DNA of 64,000 nucleotides from NCBI RefSeq assembly GCF_949987535.1, contig NC_080080.1:58440668-58504667 (forward strand), read 5' to 3'. The notes under the pieces were generated by a model. That model did no database searches. It saw nothing but the letters and a program-made list of their open reading frames with translations, and had not been told where the DNA came from. This DNA comes from Balaenoptera acutorostrata. Its lineage: Eukaryota; Chordata; Mammalia; Artiodactyla; Balaenopteridae. This document shows, one piece after another, positions 56,209 through 64,000 of the stretch (position 1 is the stretch's first letter; the number at the start of each line of letters is the position of its first letter). The translations under genes were made by a program, and so were the position numbers.

Positions 56209-57513
56209 ACTGCAGTCAATTGATTTTCCACAAGGGGGCCAAAATAATTCAAGAATCGTCTTTTCAACAAATGGTGCTGAGACAGAGTATCTACACGCAG
56301 AAGAATGAAGTTAGACCCATACCTCAACCGTATAAAAAAATTAAGTCAAAATGGATAAAGACCAAATGTAAGAGGTAAAACTATGAAACTATTAGAAGAA
56401 AACACAGGAGTAACGTTCATGACCTTGAGTTAGGCAATGGTTTCTTAGGTATGACACCAAAAACACAAGTGACAAAAGAAAATTAGATGCATTGGGCTTC
56501 ATCAAAGTTAAAAACTTTAGTGCTGCAGAAGACACTATCAAGAAAGTGAAAAGACAGCCCACAGAATGGGAGAAAATATTTGCAAATCATATATCTGATC
56601 CTGGTCTAATATTGAGAATTTATAAAAGCTCTTACAACTCAATAATAAAAAGACAACCCAATTAAAAAGGGTAAAAGACGTAAATAGGCATTATCCAAGG
56701 AAGGTATACAAATGGAAAATGAGCACACATAAAGATGTTCAACATCATTAGTCACTAGGGCAAGGAAAATCAAAAGTGATTTCACACCCACTATGATGGC
56801 TATTATCAAAAATATAGATAATAACAAGTGTTGGGGAGGGTATGGAGGAATTGGAACCTTCATACATTGATGGTAGAATTATAAAATGGTCCAGCCGGTG
56901 TGGAAAACGTATGGTCATTTCCATTTTGTCAGAAGGTTAAACATGGAGTTACCATACGACATAGCAATTTCACTCCTAGGTATATTCCAAAGAGAATTGA
57001 AAACATATGGCCACACAAACACTTGGATAGGAATATTCATAAAAATCTTATTCATTATAGTCAAAAATTAGAAACAACACAAAAGTCTATCAGCTGATAA
57101 ATGGATAAATAAAACCTGATATATCCATACAATGGAATATTATTCAGCAATAAAGAGCAATAAAGTTCTGATACAGGTTGTAACATGGATGAAGCTTGAA
57201 AATATTAGTATGCTAAGTGAAAAAAGGCCATCACAAAAGATCACATGTTATATGAGCTCATTTATGTGGAACGTCCAGAAGAGACAAATCTATACAGAAA
57301 AGATTAGTGGTTGCCAGAGTGTGGGGAATAAGTTGTGACTGCTAATGGGTATGGGGTTTCTCTGGGAGATGGTGCAAATGTTCTGGAAGTGGTAATGGCT
57401 GCATAACTCTGTAGACATACTAAAAACCACAAAAATTACTGAATTTTACACTTTAAAAGCATGAATTTTGTGGTATATAAATTATATCTTAATAAAGCTG
57501 TTATTACAAAAGG
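56209..57513 (+). mobile_element. L1MA/L1MB-type LINE inserted in L3/CR1
   Basis: A 5'-truncated L1: 'cttttcaacaaatggtgctg' at 56260, 'gccctatt'-like ORF2 tail text, 'cagaatgggagaaaatattt' at 56562, 'ggaatattattcagcaataa' at 57134 and an end with 'cttaataaagctgttattac' at 57487. The target duplication gagtccccc at 56200-56208 and 57514-57522 supports one insertion. Several stops break the ORF2 remnant. Confidence 0.9.
56500..57338 (+). pseudogene. L1 ORF2 C-terminal remnant
   Basis: The frame is fragmented. Readable patches include KHGVTIRHSNFTPRYIPKR in one frame and the MEYYSAIKSNKV tail at 57132 in another. The text corresponds to the ORF2 region after the RT domain, with frameshifts. Confidence 0.8.
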
Positions 57514-57522
57514 GAGTCCCCC

Positions 57523-58065
57523 GGAACAAGGTCCCCTTCATAGAGCACTTGTAACATCCTGCCTGAAATACTGAATTCAGTCCTGGGCATAGGACAGAAG
57601 CAAAGTAAAACTATCTCACCAATGGAAAAGCAGCTTCAATAATTAGGACATTTAGACTTGTTCCGAGCAAAACATTGAAGACATATCGGATGTTTAACCT
57701 GTTTAAAAAAGAAAAAAACAGAGGGCACATTCTAGTTCTTCAAATTTGTGTGACATTTATGTGGGAGAGGAATCAGAATTGCTCTCTGTTATGCTGGAAC
57801 ACTGAGCTACCTAAGGAAAAGGCTGGTGTTGCCTCAACATGAAGGAGAACTTTTGAAACATTGAATTGTCTGAATGAAGAAGGGGCTCCCTCTGGGCATG
57901 AGGAGTTCCTCACCGTGAGAGCAACGGGTCAGAGTTCATGCAATCAGGATGCTATGGAAGGTGGCTGTGGCTTCAGATGACAGGTCGGACTGGCTGACCC
58001 CGAGATAGTTTTCCTTTGAGTGGATTCTATCATTTAATCCCAGGAAACTCTTGTGGGTTGTAACT
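57523..58065 (+). repeat. L3/CR1 LINE, right part and 3' end
   Basis: 'ctgaattcagtcctgggcat' at 57572, 'gaacacgagctacc'-like degraded text and 'cttcagatgacaggtcggac' at 57972 fall in CR1/L3 order. The copy is highly decayed. Confidence 0.65.
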
Positions 58066-58189
58066 GATCGCTCAGATCTCATATGCCTGGAAGTTTGTGA
58101 TACTGTTTTTTTCTAAATGTATTTATTACCTTTCAGTTTCTCACATTCACATGTACCAATGTTTTTGTCTATCTAACATAATCTTAAAA

Positions 58190-58765
58190 TATCTTCTGAA
58201 ATCCATCCTTATCAACTAGAAGTCAGGATCATCAGCAAATCCAAACATTTTTCTGTGCCCTCGTCCAGATCATTTATAAAATGTCTAAGCAGCAGCTTCG
58301 CAGGAACGTGGTTGTTAACGTGTCTCCATGCAGAGAGGTACCCATTCATTTCCACCTTGTTTCCTGTCTCTCAGCTGGTTCTCTGTTCATGACAAGGCTC
58401 CCTCAATCCCCTGATAACTCCACTTTTTAGAAATAGTCCATGAGGTGGAATTGTATAAAAGGCGTTTTTAAAGACTGAAGGGGTTACCGTCAGCATATTT
58501 ACTGCCGCCAGCTTGAAGTGGTTTGGAAGCCGTGTGTGGTCTAACCCACTAGATACTATCGCTAAGCATCAGTAGGGAAGATGGAGGGCTGTGAGCTATT
58601 ACCTTCACCACCTCCCCTCTACCCATGTGCATATTCATCTCCTCAAGGATTTATAACAGGTGAATCAGGCATAATTTGCTTTTGCAGAAGTCATGTCATT
58701 TGCTTAGCGTTCTGTCGCCGTCCCCTTTTACTTTTACTAGCATAAAAGATAAAAAATCTGAGGCT
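58190..58765 (-). repeat. Possible second L3/CR1 segment, antisense
   Basis: 'gatcatcagcaaatccaaac' at 58227, 'gatcatttataaaatgtcta' at 58269 and 'aggtggaattgtataaaagg' at 58443 resemble CR1/L3 ORF sequence in reverse. Divergence is too great to be sure. Confidence 0.38.
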
Positions 58766-59529
58766 CAGTAGTTGGTGGTTTCCACAATCCCCAGGCAGGA
58801 CTCCTTCTTATAAAATAGTTATACTAGTATTCTGCCCTTTAGCACAGGGCCATTTAAAGATAGGTTATATATTTCGAGCTCCATAGGTTCTCTCTTAAGT
58901 TTCTTTAAACAGTGAGTTTTTAACCTGCTGGAGGCTATGGATCAATTTCAAGGAATCCATCGATTCACTGAAATAATATACAAAACCTTGTGCACATGTA
59001 TATATCCATTTTTCTTTCCTGATTCAGAGTGTACACCTGACCTGCCATTCGCAGTGGATTTCTCTATTCTTATTTAGTCCCACTATCCATGAGGCTGTTG
59101 CCACTCTTCTCTTCTGTTGCCACTGCTGCTACTATCAAAACTGTCACTGTCATAAGGACTGTTGTCAGTTTCCATCTTCCCAGTTGCTTATAGTCTCTGA
59201 CATCCGTCACTAGCAGGCTAGATTGCACAGCTCTCGAGGCAATTCAGCTTGTGGCCAGAAGTACACTAGGAAGCCACCACTGGATGGTACCAGGAAGAGT
59301 TGTGTTCGCCCTGGCCTAAGATTCTGGGTGCCTGCCCTGCCGTGCTGCCATGCACCCCAAGCTCATCAAGGTGAGCCCTTTCCCTCCCTGCTGCCAAGCT
59401 GGCCCAGCTTGTACAGTGAGTGTGTCACAGGTCTCCAACTTGTGGCAAACTGCACTCACATGTCTGGCACCCTATCCACTTGAGGTTTTGCCGACTCTTT
59501 CCCTAGCATACTGGGTAAAAACACTGTCT
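58766..59529. other. Unassigned DNA
   Basis: No named repeat. Two overlapping forward frames at 59223-59532 have no domain and no exon context I can support. Confidence 0.45.
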
Positions 59530-60415
59530 TAGCTCAGGCTGTGCAATATCGTGATTTATAAGAAATATACATATTTGGTCATTCAGATGACCAAATATAT
59601 ATGTTTCTCACATATATTTGGTCTTCATCCACTGTTCCTGACTCACAATGCCCAGAACCCTTGGAATTTCCTGAGCAGTAAGGGCAATGGAATAATACTT
59701 GGGCTCCCATCCTCAGTTCCTGAAAATGCTTCAGGAGAGATGACTTTTGGATCCTAGCAAAGGATGGGGGCTGGCTGCCAGGAGAACCAAGTATGTGATT
59801 AGAGAGTTGAAACTTTCAGTCTCACCCTGTCCTTAGGGAGGGGAGAGGGCCTGGAGGTTGAACTAATCGCCAGTGGTCAAAATTTAATCATTTGTGCTTA
59901 TGTAATGAAGCCACTATAAAAACCCAGAAGAATGGGGGTTCAGAGAGCTTCCAGGTCGGTGAACACGTGGAAACCGGGGAAAGTGTCTCACCTGGAGAGG
60001 GCATGGAAGCTCCGTGCCCTTTCCCCATGCCTTGCCCTATGTGTCTCTTCATCTGCCGATTCAGATCCTCTAATAGCTTTGTAGAGTAAATCAGTAATCT
60101 AGTGAGTGAAAGGGTTTTCCTGGGTTCTGTGAGCTGCTCTAGCAAATTAATCAAACCCGAGGAGGGGGTCATGGGAGCCTCCAGTTTGTAGCCGGTTAAT
60201 CAGAAACGCAGGTAACTACCTGGACTTGCAGTGGGCATCCTGAGTTGGAGGGGTCTTGTGGGATGGAGCCCTTTACCTGTGGATGCTGATTCTAGCCCAG
60301 GTAGACAGTGTCAGAATTGAGCTGAATTCTCAGACACCCTGCTGGCACCCGAGAATGGCTTGCTGGTGTGGGGAAGCCTCCACATTTACACATTGGAGTT
60401 GGGCCCAGGAACCCC
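59530..60415 (+). mobile_element. Retroviral-type LTR, same family as 39705-40514
   Basis: Landmarks are 'ccttggaatttcctgagcag' at about 59659, a TATA-like 'ctataaaaacc' at 59914, 'cagagagcttccaggtcggt' at 59940, 'gagggcatggaagctccgtg' at 59997, 'gagtaaatcagtaatctagt' at 60084 (polyadenylation-signal region) and 'gagctgctctagcaaattaa' at 60130. This order mirrors the antisense LTR at 39705-40514. The start contains a fold-back (59571-59598). It is a solo LTR with no retroviral genes nearby. I leave the subfamily unnamed. Confidence 0.78.
59571..59598. repeat. Perfect 12-bp inverted repeat with 4-nt loop
   Basis: The arms atatttggtcat and atgaccaaatat flank tcag. A third related copy, catatatttggtcttcat, follows at about 59611. 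Confidence 0.97.
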
Positions 60416-60417
60416 TT

Positions 60418-60745
60418 TGCAGGCTGCTTTAACAAAATACCAGAGACTGGGTGGCTTAAACAACAGACATTTACTTCTCATGGTTCTGGAGGCTGGGAAA
60501 TCCAAGATCCAGAGGCCAACTGATTCAGTTCTTGGTGAGGGCCCTCTTCCTGGCTTGCAGATGGCTGCCTTCTTGCTCTTGTGTCTCTTTCTCTTATTAT
60601 AAGGACGCTAATCCCATCATGGGGCTTCACCATCATAACCTCTTCTAAACCTAATTACCTCCCAAACGCTGTGCCTCCTAATACCGTCACATCGAGGGTT
60701 AGGCCTTCAACATAAGAATTTGGGGGGGACACAAACATTCAGTCA
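60418..60745 (-). mobile_element. MLT1A/B-like MaLR LTR, antisense
   Basis: 'accagagactgggtggctta' at 60439, 'cttctcatggttctggaggc' at 60475 and 'gggggacacaaacattcagt' at 60724 give the reversed MLT1A order. The left end abuts the preceding LTR. Confidence 0.88.
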
Positions 60746-60779
60746 GAAACACAGACGATGGTGTCCAACTGCCTAGATG

Positions 60780-60968
60780 GGAATGCAGTATCCACCACTT
60801 ACTTTGCCTTTCCTCTCTGTGCCTCAGTTTCCTCATCCCTAAAAATGGGGGTAATAATAGTATTGACCTCATAGACTTATTATGAGGATTAATGGAGTTC
60901 ATGAAAGCAAAGCCTAGAGCAGCGGCTGGCAGATAGCAAGTGCTGCCTAAATGTTAAATATTATGATT
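60780..60968 (+). repeat. MIR SINE
   Basis: 'gtgcctcagtttcctcatcc' at 60819 and 'acttattatgaggattaatg' at 60875 are the MIR core and 3' half. Confidence 0.9.
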
Positions 60969-61555
60969 TATTTAAGGAGGTAAGTTATACCCTGGGTTTG
61001 ACCCTGTAGGACCACAATCCAAAGGAGTTATAATAAAGGTAACTTTTAGGCAAATATCAGAGTGGTCTTTGGACAGTTCTGGACACAGGAAATCCTCCCA
61101 GATCCTTTATTTAACTTGACTGTCTTTTTCCTCTGTACCGTGACAGCAAGTATAACCCATGCCTGGTCAGGAAAAACACATAGGCAGACAGCTGGTCCTC
61201 AAGGAATGTATCTCAGGGAAGGTGTCCAGCCTGGGGATTTTCGAGCTTTGTCTGAAAGAAACAAGATCCCTGTGTTAAACTGCATAATCACCAAAAAGAA
61301 ATAGTACTTGTGGAGGGCATGGAAATACACCACTCAGATCTCCTTTCAAAATGAAGCTGCAGCTGCAGGGAACACAGTTGCCGGTCAGCCTCTTGCTGCC
61401 ACTGCTTTGAATCCGTCGCACCTGGTAAGATCATGCTTCCCCCTGGGCTGCTCCTCTCCAAGGACCCGGCACAGCAGGGCTCCTAGAGCTGGGTCATTCT
61501 GCCCGACACGGGGCTTCTCTAACGGGCAACCTCTGCTCAGGGCACCATCAGCTTG
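60969..61555. other. Unassigned DNA
   Basis: Two forward frames of about 80 codons at 61062-61304 and 61308-61556 have no known domain. No splice-bounded exon is defensible. Confidence 0.45.
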
Positions 61556-61559
61556 AGCT

Positions 61560-61768
61560 GAGACTTTCTTAGAACTGCTCCAAAGTACTTCCTAGCCAGT
61601 CCTTCTGTCCTCACTCCTTCCTCACAGGTGTCAGACCTGGTGGGTGGCCTGCAGGCTACCCTGCCTTCTCAAGCTCCCACCCCCTCTCCCTTCATAGGCA
61701 TCTTCCCTAGTAAGTCACTTACAGAACTGCTCTTGTCTTGGTGACTGCTTCTGGGAGGACTCAGACTG
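61560..61768 (+). repeat. Possible LTR 3' end
   Basis: 'gtgactgcttctgggaggac' at 61740 and 'tcagactgacatag' close a pyrimidine-rich stretch in the manner of an old mammalian LTR terminus. The family is not assigned. Confidence 0.4.
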
Positions 61769-62948
61769 ACATAGCAGCTATTACTACCTCTCTGAACTTC
61801 TAGAAGATTTACCTGCCTACGAATGAAAGCGGGTGCTTATTTCTGTCTGTGCTGGTTGAACCTTCATAGAAATAGCATACTAAGTGAGAAAAGAAATGTC
61901 CATGAAGTCAGTGACATGTCATATTGAAAGGGTTTTTCTCCATAATTTTATAATCATTTTAATTGGCTCATTTTCTCATCAGATTTCAAATAAATCCAGA
62001 TTCTTAGTCCATATGCATGTTAATTCCTTATCATAAGATTATTGGTTCATATCAAGTACGTAGAAAAGCAAATTTATAAGCCTTCCTAATGATTCAATAA
62101 AAAGGAAAAAAGACAGATAGGTAACCACTGAGCTGTTGACTAATAGGGGCCTATTTGTATGTGAAATATTTAGAACTTCATAATAGCACAGAATTGAAAG
62201 ATATATTGAATGGGTAATTCCACCGTAGTTTAATCAACATGCTATTACAGTAAGTGCACCTATAAACTGCTGCTGTGCTCGTATGACAGTTTAAATGAGT
62301 GAAAAATTACCAGCAGAGGTGGAAATTATTATTTATACCTGATAGCTATACAATTGTTTTCAGTAATGCTCTTTACATTAAATATTAATTCCAGCATCCT
62401 AGGCTTATAAGCCATTTATATTGTTTTCAGAAGAAATGTGAAAGAATAGCTACAATGCTTTGCTTCCCCTGCACTGTAGACTTCTCTTGGCTTCAGCCTA
62501 AGCCTTGTTTGGCATTACTAACCTGTATTCATCCACCTCTTATTACAGGAAACTGGATATGCCCTGGCCAGTGGCCATCCAGCCATGTTACTGATCTGCT
62601 GTTATGTCCAGCAGTAACCTTTGCATTGTGTTCCTGACTGTATCAGTTTCTCCTGCTTATTCCTTTGAGGAAGTCATGTTCCTTGTACACAGAGTATACA
62701 CAGCTAAATGTGCAATTGTTCAGCCTTTGGGTGTTCAATAAACAGGTTTGATTTCATAGTGCTTAGATTGTACTGTTATAAACACTTTAAGAATGATAGA
62801 GTTACCATTTTCTAAGGACAAGATACCTAACTGACAGTTTGAATTGATCTGTCACCAAATAATAGCTGTATGAATTGACAGAAACATATAACCATAAGAT
62901 GGTTAAAATAGAAACGAGAGAACACAGGAAACAGAGCCACTGATGTTG

Positions 62949-62950
<2 letters not shown>
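61769..62950. other. Unassigned AT-rich DNA
   Basis: No named repeat or exon. An AATAAA hexamer at 62737-62742 with a T/G-rich context downstream is noted but not supported as a gene end. Confidence 0.45.

Positions 62951-62997
<47 letters not shown>
62951..62997 (+). repeat. (GT)23 microsatellite
   Basis: An uninterrupted 47-bp GT run. Confidence 0.98.
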
Positions 62998-63001
<4 letters not shown>

Positions 63002-64000
63002 AGGATCCTCTAGAGGGCGGTGTAGATGCTTCCACTCATCTCCCAGAATCTCAACATTCCAAGTGTCTCATGTAGAACATTGACAAGGTGTGGGGCAAGG
63101 AATTCTGCCTAAAGCAGTACTTTGCACATAGTAGACTTTGAATTGAAGCTTGTTTGAATTATGTTAACAGGAGATTATCTTCAATAAAAGCCAACTCCAG
63201 AAATAAAATTACCCACAGTACATACCTCAGGAAAGAGAACCACAGTCTGGCTCACTGATCTGAAACAATCAATTTAAAATGAGGATAAACTGGTTCACTT
63301 CTAGCCTTGAAACTAAAGATAAATGTTTAATAAGAGCAAATATCAGATTGAACCATATGAAACTACCACTTTTGTAGATTAAAAAAGAGTGAATATCAGC
63401 AATTTCATATGGTTTAACCTAACAGTATAAAACAGGTATTTATTTGGGTAGGGGTTAGAATTTGGGTAGATGAGTTGAATTGAAATTTAATCATTCAAAA
63501 CATTTTAAGAATATTGTAAGAATTCTATTTAAAGAAAATCCATAGAGAATCTTTTTGAAAGCAAAACACTTTTTTTAATAGGAGTAAAAAGCTTAAATTC
63601 AATCTATTTTTGTCGACTTGAACTTTTATATTCTATGTTCTCATTAATGTGGAATCACCCATGTATATAAAAGAAATCCTTTTCAAGGATTATCTTAAGA
63701 TAATTTTAGGTGTAATACAGAAAAAAATGTATATTCTAAAACATATTGCATTAACTTCACAAATATATTTCAATTATAGAAGATGACAAGTATGTCTTGA
63801 ATTTAAAACAAGGTTATAAAGAAGATCATGAAAATGGCATTAGTGTGGGGTGTGAAGACCCCATTGGGTCACTGGAATAAGGTAGGGCTAGCAGAATGGC
63901 CAAGTGCTCTTAGAAAATTACCAAAGTCTCCACATTTGTAAAAGGGGGCAGTAACATCAATAAATTTAAGTGACAATTTAAAATAATGTACATAAAGCAT
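62998..64000. other. Unassigned AT-rich DNA
   Basis: Nothing recognised up to the end of the window. Confidence 0.45.

Noticed and set aside
62455..62760. Possible terminal exon with AATAAA at 62737-62742
   Set aside because: The open frame is short and featureless, and no splice site or upstream exon is visible; the hexamer alone is common in AT-rich DNA.

Overview
The window is mammalian nuclear DNA and, from its SINEs, almost certainly from a cetacean. At least seven tRNA-derived SINEs of the CHR type are present. The copy at 2088-2373 is a full-length CHR-2 with the head, body and A-tail typical of whales and dolphins. The L1 3' ends at 34284-34789, 39943-40122, 54312-55039 and (reverse) 14758-15041 belong to the artiodactyl/cetacean L1 lineage. 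AT-rich background, scattered microsatellites and layers of ancient mammalian repeats (MIR, L2, L3/CR1, MER5-type hAT elements, MLT1 LTRs, L1M) agree with this.

I find no functional protein-coding gene, no coding exon I can defend and no RNA gene. Open frames are short, overlap on both strands, and where recognisable are decayed L1 ORF1/ORF2 or SINE/LTR sequence. The window reads as intergenic or deep-intronic DNA whose visible history is successive transposon insertions.

Layout. 1-5000: a MIR, two CHR SINEs, a GA-rich tract and ancient L1M fragments. 5025-10361: one long L1M insertion, carrying an LTR (6364-7201) and a CHR-1 SINE (9471-9738) and lacking the front of ORF2. 10.4-24.4 kb: mostly unassigned sequence with an MLT1 LTR, MIR/L2 pieces and a MIR split by a younger L1. 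24.4-31.6 kb: L2, MIR, a hAT element, an L1M 3' end and two adjacent MLT1 LTRs. 33.1-34.8 kb: a lineage-specific L1 with a classic 5' inversion, itself hit by a SINE. 35.7-37.3 kb: an L1M interrupted by an MLT1 LTR. 39.7-40.5 kb and 59.5-60.4 kb: two LTRs of one family in opposite orientation. 41.3-41.6 kb: a GC-richer patch with promoter-like motifs. 42.3-45.6 kb: a SINE, a palindromic MITE and opposed L2 copies. 54.3-58.8 kb: a recent L1, then an L3/CR1 element split by an older L1. 60-64 kb: MLT1, MIR and a long (GT)n, then unassigned DNA.

The most unusual structures are two fold-back rearrangements inside LTRs (6364-6885 and 59571-59620), the 5'-inverted L1, the palindromic MITE and small local duplications. 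I see no evidence of an undescribed biological system. Repeat subfamily names rest on pattern recognition without a database search; boundaries are approximate unless a target-site duplication (TSD) is given.
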